Source: an uncultured Burkholderiales bacterium
GTDB lineage: Bacteria > Pseudomonadota > Gammaproteobacteria > Burkholderiales > Burkholderiaceae_C
NCBI GenBank assembly: GCA_903949285.1
Contig: CAJAYT010000105.1
Location: 1 to 64,000 of the forward strand
DNA: 64,000 nt
Direction: 5' to 3'
A program made the translations under genes and the position numbers. This document shows, one piece after another, positions 19,494-27,677 of this stretch (its first letter is position 1; each line of letters opens with the position of its first letter). Below the pieces are notes generated by a model. That model ran no database searches. It saw nothing but the letters and a program-made list of their open reading frames with translations, and had not been told where the DNA came from.

Positions 19494-22418
19494 TTACGCA
19501 ATAGGTATCAAATGTTTGCCAACAATCCCTGCAAGCTCGAACATGGTGACTGAATCTTTGCCAAAAACTTCCCTTAATTTGCCATCTGCAAGAATATTGC
19601 GCTTGTTGGCTGGATCTTGAAGGTTATTAGCCTTAATGTAATCCCAGAGTTTTTTGATGACCTCTGTTCTGGGTACGGCTTCTGGGCCAATAACTGCGGC
19701 CAATGCCTGGCTTGGAGCAGATCCTGGGGCGCTGACTTTGCGAGGAGTCTTGGCTTTTACTGTTTTGGTCGGCGCTTTGGATTTTGCCCCTTTTGGAGAT
19801 TTTCCAGTAGTTTTGGCCTGTGCGCCGCCAGCCGTTACTCGTTGTGCACTCGTCTTTCTTGGGGGATATTTACTGTTACGTGGTTCAAAGGCAAAGCTTA
19901 CTTTGCCCGCCTCCGGATCCCAGGCCAGGTAAGCTTTAAAAGATCTTCTTGTTCTCATGGAAACAAATTTATCTAAGAGATCTGTTTTACCAGTAGTCAA
20001 TAATTTGCGGAACTGATCCAAGTCGATCGGTTGTTGGAGCACTATCTTGCCACTCTTAAAGTCACAACTCGGCGTGGGTTGTTCAAGGGTTGGGACGCTT
20101 TTGGAGCAAACATAATTGCTGCCTCGCTCAAACACAGCAGAACTGCATTTGGGGCAGGCGCCTAGCGATTCAGATCCTTCAAAACTGACGATCTCACCTG
20201 TTTCGGCATTTTTATCTTCACCGAAATCAAATTCCAACTTCCAGTTCTTTTCTTCCTCATTGAACTTCAAAGCGATTTCTGCTGTGAAAGGCCAGCCCGC
20301 TTTTGAACGAAAACCTTCAAGCGGACCAATTTTCTTGTTTGCAAGAAACTGCTCAACCTCACTTGCCTCAAAAGTACGTCCGCCTGGGGTTTTGCCAAAT
20401 GAAAAGCCGCACCCTTCAGCGTCGCCCGTTTTGCCACAACAGCTATACCTTCTGTAGTTCTCCTTGACTACACCACCGCAATTGGGGCAGGGCGTTTCCA
20501 AAGTGGCGTAGTCCCCCGGGATCGTGTCTCGGTCGTATTCCTTGGCCTTTTTGACAATATGCTGAGTCATCTCAGCAATTTCTTTCATGAAATGATCTCG
20601 AGAGAGTTTGCCTTGTTCAATTAAGGCTAATTTATGCTCCCATTCACCCGTGAGCGTTGGGTGAGATAGCTCCTCAACGCCGAGCCCTCTTAGGAGTGTC
20701 ATGAGTTGAAAGGACTTTGCGGTCGGGATTAGTTCCCGAGCATCCCGGATAATATATTTCTCATTCAACAAGCCCTCAATAATGGCAGCGCGGGTGGCCG
20801 GGGTACCAAGGCCTTTTTCCATCATGGCCTCACGAAGATCCTCATCTTCTACCAATTTCCCTGCTCCCTCCATAGCACCTAAAAGGGTGGCTTCTGTGTA
20901 CCGAGCTGGGGGCCTTGTTTTGAGGGGCTTAGGCTCTATGCTTTCAACCGACGGTTTCTCGTTGGGTTGGAGTACGACCAGTCCAGCTTCTTTGTCGTCC
21001 TCGTCTTGAGCTTCTTTTCCGAAAATGGCTTGCCAACCAGGATTGACTAAAATTTTCCCTTCGGTTTTAAAGTGATGAACAACTCCGTCGTGCTCAACCT
21101 TACTGATGCGTGTGGTAATTAGAAATTCAGCTGGCGGATAAAAAGCACCTAAGAAGCGGCGGACCACGAGGTCATAGAGCTTTTGCTCAGCCTCTGAGAG
21201 CCCGCTGGGTGCTTCTAGTGTGGGAATAATCGCAAAGTGATCACTGACCTTTGCGTTGTCAAAAACCTTCTTTGAAGGTTTGATGTATTTTTTATCAATT
21301 GCAATTTTGGCATAAGGGGCCAAGTGCTGCATCGAGCTGCTGGCGATCATCTCAAACGTTGAATGCACAGTTGCTAAATAGTCCTCAGGAAGGTGCCTAG
21401 AGTCTGTCCTAGGGTAGGTCAATGCCTTGTGCCTCTCGTAGAGGCTTTGTGCAAGTGCAAGGGTTGTTTTGGCAGAAAAGCCAAAACGCCCATTGGCCTC
21501 TCGTTGTAGAGAGGTCAAATCAAATAGCCCTGGACTACCTTTGTTGGACGGAGAGCTTTCTTCGGTAACCGTTGCGGTCTTGCCTTGCAAATGAGATGAA
21601 ATATTGAGCGCAGCGGCCTCGGTCCAGACCCGGTCCGCTTTTTTCTCAGAGTCGACCTCATCTTTTTTGTGATCAGGAGAAAACCATTTGCCACTGTAAG
21701 AGCCGGCTTTGGCTTTGAATGAGGCGTGGATCTCCCAAAAGTCACGACTCACAAACTTTCTAATGAGCTCTTCACGTTCCACGACAACGCTGAGCGTTGG
21801 GGTTTGCACGCGACCCACCGTAGTTAGGAAGAATCCCCCGTCCCTAGAGTTAAATGCAGTAAAGGCTCTAGTGCCGTTGATGCCGACCAACCAATCTGCT
21901 TCTGAGCGACAGCGGGCAGCGTCTGCGAGTCCTTGCATTTGCTGGTTGGTTCTCAATTTGTCAAAGCCGTCCCGAATGGCTTGTGGCGTCATGCTTTGAA
22001 GCCAAAGTCGAGAAACTGTTTTGTCCAAGGCTTTTTTACCACCTGCAAACTGTTCAATTAAACGAAAAATCAGCTCTCCCTCTCTACCCGCGTCACATGC
22101 GTTAACGAGGTTTGAGATATCTTTGCGCTTGGCTAGTTTGACGACTGCGTTCAGTCGCGATTTTGTTTTCTCTACGGGCTTTAAATCAAAATACGGTGGT
22201 ATGACGGGCAAATTAGCAAAACTCCACTTACCGCGTTTGACTTCAAAATCTTCGGGCGCTTGGATTTCCAGTAAGTGACCTACAGCGCTGGTGACTACGT
22301 ATCGGTCGTTTTCAAAGTGATCATCGTGCTTTTCAAATTTGCCAGATTGCGGCGTTAAAGCTTTGACAATGTCTTGAGCAACAGAGGGCTTTTCGGCAAT
22401 AACCAAAGTCTTACTCAT
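19494..22418 (-). CDS. topB: DNA topoisomerase III with C-terminal SWIB domain
   Basis: Type IA topoisomerase that relaxes and decatenates single-stranded or hemicatenated DNA. 974 aa, far longer than E. coli TopB (653). Order: Toprim (1-150; AEKPSVAQ at 8-15, NACDAGREGEL at 106-116), catalytic core with active-site Tyr335 in LTYPRTDSRHL, then zinc ribbons (CPNCGGVV...CCGKTGDAEGC and CPKCSSAV...C). Next comes a basic Lys/Ala/Pro/Thr linker (about 860-904) and a SWIB/MDM2-like domain (about 905-974; DPANKRNILADGKL, FELAGIVGKHL). The SWIB tail is a eukaryote-type chromatin-remodeller module, also fused to topoisomerase I in Chlamydia. The gene is divergent from a SET methyltransferase. Start ATG 22418. 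Confidence 0.93.
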   Translation of the reverse strand: MSKTLVIAEKPSVAQDIVKALTPQSGKFEKHDDHFENDRYVVTSAVGHLLEIQAPEDFEVKRGKWSFANLPVIPPYFDLKPVEKTKSRLNAVVKLAKRKDISNLVNACDAGREGELIFRLIEQFAGGKKALDKTVSRLWLQSMTPQAIRDGFDKLRTNQQMQGLADAARCRSEADWLVGINGTRAFTAFNSRDGGFFLTTVGRVQTPTLSVVVEREELIRKFVSRDFWEIHASFKAKAGSYSGKWFSPDHKKDEVDSEKKADRVWTEAAALNISSHLQGKTATVTEESSPSNKGSPGLFDLTSLQREANGRFGFSAKTTLALAQSLYERHKALTYPRTDSRHLPEDYLATVHSTFEMIASSSMQHLAPYAKIAIDKKYIKPSKKVFDNAKVSDHFAIIPTLEAPSGLSEAEQKLYDLVVRRFLGAFYPPAEFLITTRISKVEHDGVVHHFKTEGKILVNPGWQAIFGKEAQDEDDKEAGLVVLQPNEKPSVESIEPKPLKTRPPARYTEATLLGAMEGAGKLVEDEDLREAMMEKGLGTPATRAAIIEGLLNEKYIIRDARELIPTAKSFQLMTLLRGLGVEELSHPTLTGEWEHKLALIEQGKLSRDHFMKEIAEMTQHIVKKAKEYDRDTIPGDYATLETPCPNCGGVVKENYRRYSCCGKTGDAEGCGFSFGKTPGGRTFEASEVEQFLANKKIGPLEGFRSKAGWPFTAEIALKFNEEEKNWKLEFDFGEDKNAETGEIVSFEGSESLGACPKCSSAVFERGSNYVCSKSVPTLEQPTPSCDFKSGKIVLQQPIDLDQFRKLLTTGKTDLLDKFVSMRTRRSFKAYLAWDPEAGKVSFAFEPRNSKYPPRKTSAQRVTAGGAQAKTTGKSPKGAKSKAPTKTVKAKTPRKVSAPGSAPSQALAAVIGPEAVPRTEVIKKLWDYIKANNLQDPANKRNILADGKLREVFGKDSVTMFELAGIVGKHLIPIA

Positions 22419-22494
22419 TCGTGTATTTTCCTCAAATTGAAATTCAGGTTTAGCGATCTAAATAGGTTTTGAGGCCTAAGGTTGATCCTACAAT

Positions 22495-22511
22495 GCGAGA
22501 TTATTGCTCGC
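22495..22511. promoter_or_regulatory. Inverted repeat in the topB/SET divergent spacer
   Basis: GCGAG (22495-22499), 7-nt spacer ATTATTG, CTCGC (22507-22511); a T-A pair extends the arms to 6 bp. It sits about midway in the 134-bp spacer shared by topB and the SET gene, so it could be an operator acting on both, or a 5' hairpin. No regulator can be assigned. Confidence 0.3.
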
Positions 22512-22552
22512 AATTGTGTAAATTTGTGCATGTCTAATCTTAACGAGTTTTT

Positions 22553-23035
22553 ATGGTGATCAAAAAAGAGGCGGGAAAATTGTCAGGACGGCGCATCCAA
22601 GTCAGGCGCTCAGGCGTTCATGGCAAGGGAGTTTTTGCGGTTCAAGACATACCCAAAGGTGAACATATCATTCAATATGTCGGTGAGATTATTACCTGGA
22701 AGACCGCTGAGCGCAGGCATCCTCACAACCCGAAAGATCCAAATCACACATTCTATTTTCACATCAACGACAAGCACGTGATCGATGCACTGCACGGTGG
22801 AAATTCGTCGCGCTGGATCAACCACTCGTGTTCTCCTAACTGCGAGGCCGATGAAATTGGTGACGAAGTGTTTATCAAGTCAATTAAAAAAATAAAGGCT
22901 GGCGAGGAGCTTACCTACGATTACGGGTTGACAATTGATGAGCCCTACACGGCAAAGCTTAAAGCTCAGTATCCGTGTTGGTGTGGTGCCAAGCAATGCC
23001 GCGGCACTCTGCTCTCGCCCAAAACCAAAAAATAA
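22553..23035 (+). CDS. SET-domain protein methyltransferase with post-SET cluster
   Basis: 160-aa stand-alone SET protein, predicted SAM-dependent lysine methyltransferase. Motifs in order: GVHGKG (21-26), QYVGEII (41-47), RWINHSCSPNC (87-97, the pseudoknot motif with SAM/Zn residues), GEELTYDYG (117-125, catalytic Tyr), and a post-SET cluster CWCGAKQC (Cys142, 144, 149) near the C-terminus. All residues expected for activity and zinc binding are present. It is the first gene of a run with birA (11 bp downstream) and a small membrane protein, and is divergent from the SWIB-fused topB. Substrate unknown. SET proteins in Chlamydia act on histone-like proteins, and the adjacent TopB lysine-rich linker is a candidate by inference only. 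Confidence 0.92.
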   Translation: MVIKKEAGKLSGRRIQVRRSGVHGKGVFAVQDIPKGEHIIQYVGEIITWKTAERRHPHNPKDPNHTFYFHINDKHVIDALHGGNSSRWINHSCSPNCEADEIGDEVFIKSIKKIKAGEELTYDYGLTIDEPYTAKLKAQYPCWCGAKQCRGTLLSPKTKK

Positions 23036-23046
23036 AAGAGTCATTG

Positions 23047-23868
23047 ATGGATTGGCCATTAGATGAGCTTTGCGCAACTATAGGGTCTAAAATTCCAGGC
23101 TTTAGCGCAGAGGTCTTACCCAGCATTGACTCGACCAACAGTGAATTGATGCGGCGCTCGAAGAATGGTTTTTTGGAACCCTTGCTGTTGATTGCTGAAG
23201 AACAAACCGCAGGCAAAGGGCGTCTCGGAAGAGTTTGGTATGCCAATCCAGGTGACTGCCTTACATTCTCCATTGGGCTAAACCTCTCCATTCAAGACTG
23301 GAGTGGATTTTCGCTCGCAGTGGGTTTGGGTATATTGCAGGCGCTAGACCCTCACCAGCACTACGGCGTTGGACTGAAGTGGCCCAACGATCTTTGGCTA
23401 GGTCTAGGAGACCCTCATACCGCGCGCAAACTAGGTGGGATATTGATTGAATCTGCTGTGTCAACAGCGCCCAGCGTCGCGGGCCCTTACTCGCGTTACT
23501 GCGTGATTGGAGTGGGGATCAATTTAGTTGCACCCCGCGGGGTGGATTTAAAAAGAGCTGCTGCGGGGTTGTGCGATGTTGATCCTAAGAGCCGTCCCGC
23601 TTCTGTCTTGTTGAGCGCGGTACCTGGGATTATTGAGGGTGTGATGCGCTTCCAAGAGGGAGGATTTTCCTCGTTTAAACAGGAGTATTCAGCCTATGAC
23701 ATACTTTTTAATCAACAAGTTACTATGAGTAATGGTGTTGTTGGGCGTGCATGTGGTGTCAATTCACGCGGCGAGTTACTTATTCAAACGAGCGCGGGTG
23801 TCGTGCCGGTCATAAGCGATGAAGTTAGTTTGTTAGAGTTAGGTGGTTTTGACACTGATTTGAAATGA
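23047..23868 (+). CDS. birA: Biotin--[acetyl-CoA-carboxylase] ligase
   Basis: Attaches biotin to the carboxyl carrier protein of acetyl-CoA carboxylase. From ATG 23047 the protein has 273 aa. The frame extends 24 codons upstream over the SET gene, but those residues do not resemble the family. Motifs are STNSELMRR near 23, EEQTAGKGRLGRVW near 53 (biotin/ATP loop, GRGRxGR type), GLKWPNDLWLG near 108, and KLGGILIE. There is no N-terminal winged-helix domain, so it is a monofunctional (group I) ligase and not a repressor. Small C-terminal SH3-like domain. Confidence 0.93.
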   Translation: MDWPLDELCATIGSKIPGFSAEVLPSIDSTNSELMRRSKNGFLEPLLLIAEEQTAGKGRLGRVWYANPGDCLTFSIGLNLSIQDWSGFSLAVGLGILQALDPHQHYGVGLKWPNDLWLGLGDPHTARKLGGILIESAVSTAPSVAGPYSRYCVIGVGINLVAPRGVDLKRAAAGLCDVDPKSRPASVLLSAVPGIIEGVMRFQEGGFSSFKQEYSAYDILFNQQVTMSNGVVGRACGVNSRGELLIQTSAGVVPVISDEVSLLELGGFDTDLK

Positions 23869-23882
23869 CGTCCATATAGCGA

Positions 23883-24098
23883 ATGAAAAAATCAAGATAT
23901 TTTTGGCCCCTTTTTTGGATTGCAGTCAACTTGGTGATTTGGAGCTGGGCTAGTGGGTTTTTGCAAGAACAAATTTGGACTCATAAACCCCCTCAACAGC
24001 CCCTGCGCGCGCTTGAGGAATTAAATGCCGATTCGGTGCGGCTCATTCAGGACGGTGGAGCTGGACCGGCGCAAGGAATCACTACCCCTAATAAATAA
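23883..24098 (+). CDS. Small single-span membrane protein
   Basis: 71 aa. Basic start MKKSRYFWPLFW, one hydrophobic segment at about 8-28 rich in Trp (WIAVNLVIWSWASGF), then a polar tail. I do not recognise a family. It begins 14 bp after birA, so it is likely the third gene of the SET-birA unit, and it ends convergently with the marR gene. An ATG with normal codon use and the tight spacing argue for a real gene. Confidence 0.6.
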   Translation: MKKSRYFWPLFWIAVNLVIWSWASGFLQEQIWTHKPPQQPLRALEELNADSVRLIQDGGAGPAQGITTPNK

Positions 24099-24138
24099 TC
24101 ACTAAGGCCGATTTCTGCTGACAAGCACAAATACTTAT

Positions 24139-24639
24139 CTAAGGGATGCGTTTGGGTTGGGTGAGCTCTTGTGTATAGACCTCTAACGCAAGCTCAGTGA
24201 CAGTTGCCACCTCATCGCCTACTTCGGAATGAAATTCTTGCTCCGTGGTGCGAATGGCTCGCTCGAATGCTTTAAGCCAACTAAGTCCGATGTCTGTGAA
24301 CCGAATGATTTTGGCGCGCGTGTCCCGAGGATCATCGGTGCGTTCCACGAGTCCCCAAGCTGCACATTGATTGACCAACTCGCCCATGCCCTGCTTGGTG
24401 ACTCCTGCACTTTGGGCTAAATCGGTTAACCGAGAGCCTTCGAGTGCGAGGTGACGGGTTATGTGAATATGTGCTGCGCTAATTTTGTGTCGAGCCGCCA
24501 AATTTGAAAGCGCTAGCGGCACGTCCGTATCGTGAGACATGAGATGCAAAACACGCTCATCAAAGCGACGCATCGCCTCTCCTAGCAACCTGCCTAAATG
24601 GACTTGGCGCCAATCTTGATGTGTGCGAAGTTGTTTCAT
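24139..24639 (-). CDS. MarR-family transcriptional regulator
   Basis: 166-aa winged-helix regulator. HTH core at about 50-115: LSNLAARHKISAAH, then LTDLAQSAGVTKQGMGELVN as recognition helix region, and the wing with RTDDPRDTRAKIIRFTDIG (the DxRxxR wing motif is present). Such proteins act as dimers that respond to small aromatics or oxidants. It is divergent from recA with a 145-bp shared region that contains an imperfect palindrome overlapping its own promoter zone, suggesting autorepression. The effector and other targets are not visible. Confidence 0.88.
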   Translation of the reverse strand: MKQLRTHQDWRQVHLGRLLGEAMRRFDERVLHLMSHDTDVPLALSNLAARHKISAAHIHITRHLALEGSRLTDLAQSAGVTKQGMGELVNQCAAWGLVERTDDPRDTRAKIIRFTDIGLSWLKAFERAIRTTEQEFHSEVGDEVATVTELALEVYTQELTQPKRIP

Positions 24640-24647
24640 AATCGATA

Positions 24648-24666
24648 TAGTAAAGTAAATTGACTA
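24648..24666. promoter_or_regulatory. Candidate MarR operator
   Basis: Imperfect 19-bp palindrome starting TAGT and ending ACTA, A/T rich in the centre, 8 bp upstream of the marR start codon. Size and pattern fit sites of MarR/SlyA-type dimers. Assignment is by position and symmetry only. Confidence 0.35.
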
Positions 24667-24674
24667 AAAATTCT

Positions 24675-24702
24675 TTGATTGAAGTGTATAAATTGAGATA
24701 AA
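24675..24702 (+). promoter_or_regulatory. recA: Candidate recA promoter
   Basis: TTGATT (24675-24680) and GATAAA (24697-24702) with a 16-bp spacer. The -35 matches sigma70 well and the -10 only partly. The LexA box lies 20 bp downstream of the -10, where a bound repressor would block initiation or clearance. Confidence 0.4.
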
Positions 24703-24722
24703 GTACTGCCTAGGCATCCAGT

Positions 24723-24738
24723 CTGTTGAAATATACAG
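24723..24738. promoter_or_regulatory. LexA (SOS) box upstream of recA
   Basis: CTGT (24723-24726), 8-bp A/T-rich centre, ACAG (24735-24738): an exact match to the CTGT-N8-ACAG core of beta/gamma-proteobacterial LexA boxes. Located 46 bp before the recA start codon, as expected for SOS-controlled recA. Confidence 0.85.
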
Positions 24739-24784
24739 CACTGAGTGATCTCACCAAATACGTTCACAACTAAAAGGAAGCATC

Positions 24785-25981
24785 ATGGAATCAGCAACAA
24801 AGGGCGCAGCTCCAACAGGAGAAAAAGGCAAGGCATTACAGGCCGCATTAGCTCAAATTGAGAAGCAATTTGGTAAAGGAACCATCATGCGTCTGGGCGA
24901 AGGTGAGGTGATTGAGGATATTCAAGTCGTCTCCACGGGCTCCCTTGGTTTGGATGTGGCCCTTGGTGTGGGTGGTCTTCCCCGGGGACGAGTGATTGAA
25001 ATCTATGGACCAGAGTCATCGGGCAAAACAACATTGACATTGCAAGTCATCGCCGAGATGCAAAGGCAAGCGGGTACTTGTGCGTTCGTGGATGCAGAGC
25101 ATGCTCTGGATGTGCAGTATGCTCAAAAGTTGGGTGTTAATTTACAAGAATTGTTGATCAGTCAGCCTGATACGGGCGAGCAAGCGCTTGAGATTGTGGA
25201 TAGCTTGGTGCGCTCAGGGGCAGTAGATTTAGTGGTGGTTGACTCCGTAGCTGCTTTGACCCCGCGCGCAGAAATTGAAGGCGAGATGGGGGATTCATTA
25301 CCAGGTTTGCAAGCGCGTTTGATGAGTCAAGCACTTAGAAAGCTCACAGCCAGTATTAAAAAGACCAATTGCACTGTAATTTTCATTAATCAAATTCGTA
25401 TGAAAATCGGTGTGATGTTCGGTAGTCCAGAAACGACAACGGGTGGAAATGCATTGAAATTTTATGCCTCAGTTCGCTTAGATATTAGGCGGACCGGTAC
25501 GATCAAGCGCGGAGAAGATGCAGTTGGTAACGAAACAAAAGTGAAGGTTGTAAAAAATAAAGTAGCACCTCCTTTTAAAACAGCTGAGTTTGATATTTTG
25601 TTTGGTGAGGGCATTAGTCGTCACGGCGAAATTATCGATTTGGGTGTGGCTGCACGGATTGTTGAAAAATCAGGCGCTTGGTATGCCTATAACGGCGAAA
25701 AGATTGGACAAGGGCGAGATAATGCGCGCGAATTCCTACGTGAAAATCCAGAGCTCGCGTTTGAGATTGAAAACAAGGTAAGGGAATCCTTGGGCGTGCC
25801 GCTCTTGTTGGAACCAGTAACTGGATTTGGTGAGCAAGACGAATCCGATGACGTAGCAACCCCGCACGCCAAGGAAGTTCGAGAGCCTAAGGGCCGCGCA
25901 GCAAAAGCAAAAGCCGCAAAAGAGGCGGCTGATGCGTTAGCCAGTGCAAGCGCTAAAGACGAAGAAGTCTTAGACGCGTAA
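24785..25981 (+). CDS. recA: Recombinase RecA
   Basis: Strand-exchange ATPase and LexA co-protease. 398 aa. Walker A is GPESSGKTT at about 77-85, with FVDAEHALD near 104, the Walker B region [21 protein letters not shown], loop L2 with [36 protein letters not shown], and [14 protein letters not shown]. The C-terminus is longer than in E. coli (353 aa), with a Lys/Ala-rich then acidic tail (about 360-398) of low complexity. A LexA box precedes it. RBS AAGGAAG at the normal distance. recX follows after 47 bp. No intein. Confidence 0.98.
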   Translation: MESATKGAAPTGEKGKALQAALAQIEKQFGKGTIMRLGEGEVIEDIQVVSTGSLGLDVALGVGGLPRGRVIEIYGPESSGKTTLTLQVIAEMQRQAGTCAFVDAEHALDVQYAQKLGVNLQELLISQPDTGEQALEIVDSLVRSGAVDLVVVDSVAALTPRAEIEGEMGDSLPGLQARLMSQALRKLTASIKKTNCTVIFINQIRMKIGVMFGSPETTTGGNALKFYASVRLDIRRTGTIKRGEDAVGNETKVKVVKNKVAPPFKTAEFDILFGEGISRHGEIIDLGVAARIVEKSGAWYAYNGEKIGQGRDNAREFLRENPELAFEIENKVRESLGVPLLLEPVTGFGEQDESDDVATPHAKEVREPKGRAAKAKAAKEAADALASASAKDEEVLDA

Positions 25982-26028
25982 CACCCCCTTTTGATGCAAG
26001 TCTCAAACCTCAATAGAGAGCGACGTTA

Positions 26029-26544
26029 ATGGGTCCGTCTTTAAAAGGACGGGCCCTTCGCTTGCTTTCAAACCGTGAGCATTCAAGGCACGAATTAGCC
26101 CAAAAACTCAAGTCGCATGCTCAAAGTGAAGAGGAATTGGCGCAGACACTGGAGTGGTTGCAAGCCAAGGGGTTCATTAACGAGCAGCGCGTACTCGAGT
26201 CCGTGGTTTATAGACGATCTCCGAAATTAGGCTACTCAAGAATCGCGCGTGAATTACAGGACAAAGGCCTAGCCGCGCCAGCAGTCGCCCAAGCCGTAAA
26301 AGAGTTAAAGGAAACAGAGGCAGAGCGGGCAAAAATGGTGTGGCTAAAAAAATTCAAAACACCCGCACTCGACGCTGGCGAGAGAGCAAAGCAGATGCGG
26401 TTTTTGATGTCGCGGGGATTTGCTCCGTCTGTAGTGATTCAAGTATTAAGCGCAGTAGCAAAAAAACACAATCAGGGAACGAATTTAAGCGATGATGCCG
26501 ATGACGAATTCGCAGGACTGGCGGGAGATTTTGAGGTCAATTAA
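26029..26544 (+). CDS. recX: Regulatory protein RecX
   Basis: Modulator of RecA filament growth, 171 aa, with the usual three-helix repeats: RALRLLSNREHSRHELAQKL near 8-27, WLQAKGFINEQRVLESVVYRR, and KTPALDAGERAKQMRFLMSRGF near 120. 47 bp downstream of recA, same strand, so it is probably expressed by read-through under SOS control. The C-terminal ~25 residues are acidic and poorly conserved. Confidence 0.9.
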   Translation: MGPSLKGRALRLLSNREHSRHELAQKLKSHAQSEEELAQTLEWLQAKGFINEQRVLESVVYRRSPKLGYSRIARELQDKGLAAPAVAQAVKELKETEAERAKMVWLKKFKTPALDAGERAKQMRFLMSRGFAPSVVIQVLSAVAKKHNQGTNLSDDADDEFAGLAGDFEVN

Positions 26545-26553
26545 TCTTAAAAA

Positions 26554-27486
26554 TCAAGACTGAACATTTAGCATGAGTTTTAAATTTTGAACCGCTGCAC
26601 CACTTGCCCCCTTGCCAAGGTTGTCAAATTGAGCGAAAAGAACAGCTTGGTGTTTGTCCTTGTTTGCGAATACATGAATCGCCATTCGATCAGAGCCAAC
26701 GAGTGCAGTTGCACTTAACTTGGTTGTTGGATTACCCCAGTGCACACTGATTATGGGCTCGCTTTGTGAGCAAACCTTTGCGTAGTGCTCTTGCAACGCA
26801 TCATGTATATCTTGGGGACTGGTTGAGGGTTTTAAGTAATCCAGGTGCAAGGGGAGTTGAACCAGCATCCCCTGCGGAAAGCTTGCCACACTTGGCACGA
26901 AAATCGGGGGTGTTTCAAGCCCTGTGTACTTCATAATTTCCGGCAAATGCTTGTGTGTAAGTCCAAGTGCATAGGCCTCAAATCGAGGAGTGGGGGAGGA
27001 CTCAAACTCCTCAATCATGGCGCGCCCACCACCTGAATAGCCGCTTACACTGGGTAAGCAAAGAGGGGAGTTAGGTGCCAATAAACCACTCTTAACCAGG
27101 GGGTGAATGAGCGCAATAGCCCCGCTTGCATAGCATCCTGGGTTGGATACTTTCGAACTTTGGCGGATCAAGTTTGCCTGATCAGAACTCAATTCTGCAA
27201 AACCGTAGGTCCACTCTGGGTGCGTTCTGTAAGCCGTTGACGCATCCAACACTTTAGGTTTATGTCCGTTGAGCGAGTCGATCAACCCCACAGATTCAAT
27301 AGATGCTTCGTCGTGCAAACAAAGGATAACTAAATCTACATCTTGAATAATCCTTTGTTTGGCCGAATTGTCCTTGCGCAGTTCGGGCGCAATCGAGACA
27401 ACTTCGACTTCGGGCATCGATTTCAGTCTGTCCCGAATCTGCAGGCCAGTGGTGCCAGCTTCCCCGTCGATAAATATTTTGAACAT
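26554..27486 (-). CDS. argC: N-acetyl-gamma-glutamyl-phosphate reductase, short type
   Basis: NADPH-dependent reduction of N-acetylglutamyl phosphate in arginine synthesis. 310 aa, the short (type 2) form with N-terminal [17 protein letters not shown]. The catalytic Cys is in [13 protein letters not shown], about residue 117. [12 protein letters not shown] near 148 is typical. Convergent with recX (9 bp between stops) and divergent from sucC. No other arg gene is near. Confidence 0.93.
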   Translation of the reverse strand: MFKIFIDGEAGTTGLQIRDRLKSMPEVEVVSIAPELRKDNSAKQRIIQDVDLVILCLHDEASIESVGLIDSLNGHKPKVLDASTAYRTHPEWTYGFAELSSDQANLIRQSSKVSNPGCYASGAIALIHPLVKSGLLAPNSPLCLPSVSGYSGGGRAMIEEFESSPTPRFEAYALGLTHKHLPEIMKYTGLETPPIFVPSVASFPQGMLVQLPLHLDYLKPSTSPQDIHDALQEHYAKVCSQSEPIISVHWGNPTTKLSATALVGSDRMAIHVFANKDKHQAVLFAQFDNLGKGASGAAVQNLKLMLNVQS

Positions 27487-27584
27487 TTTAGTGATCGCTT
27501 TCTAAAGTAGCACTTTTTATCGCTTTACAAGGAAATGGGAGCCAAAAAAAACATAAAAACTGAGGTAGATCAAAGAATTGTGCA

Positions 27585-27626
27585 CCGCACCATGATACAT
27601 TTCAACACGGCAAAGTCTCGGTGCGG
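27585..27626. promoter_or_regulatory. Long-spaced inverted repeat upstream of sucC
   Basis: CCGCACC (27585-27591) and GGTGCGG (27620-27626) are perfect 7-bp complements with a 28-nt gap. They lie upstream of the 14-bp palindrome at 27644-27657 and so could form a composite regulatory region or a weak hairpin in a leader. Confidence 0.3.
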
Positions 27627-27643
27627 GGTTATTATCGCCCTGC

Positions 27644-27657
27644 AATGACCGGTCATT
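27644..27657. promoter_or_regulatory. Perfect 14-bp palindrome upstream of sucC
   Basis: AATGACCGGTCATT, fully self-complementary, ends 20 bp before the sucC start codon. Symmetry and position fit the operator of a dimeric repressor (TetR- or GntR-like), which would control sucCD. No regulator gene is adjacent. Confidence 0.5.
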
Positions 27658-27677
27658 AACATTGATTTAACACTATT

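Noticed and set aside
22975-23046. N-terminal extension of birA over the SET gene
   Set aside because: The 24 extra codons are the SET C-terminus in another frame; the family starts at ATG 23047.
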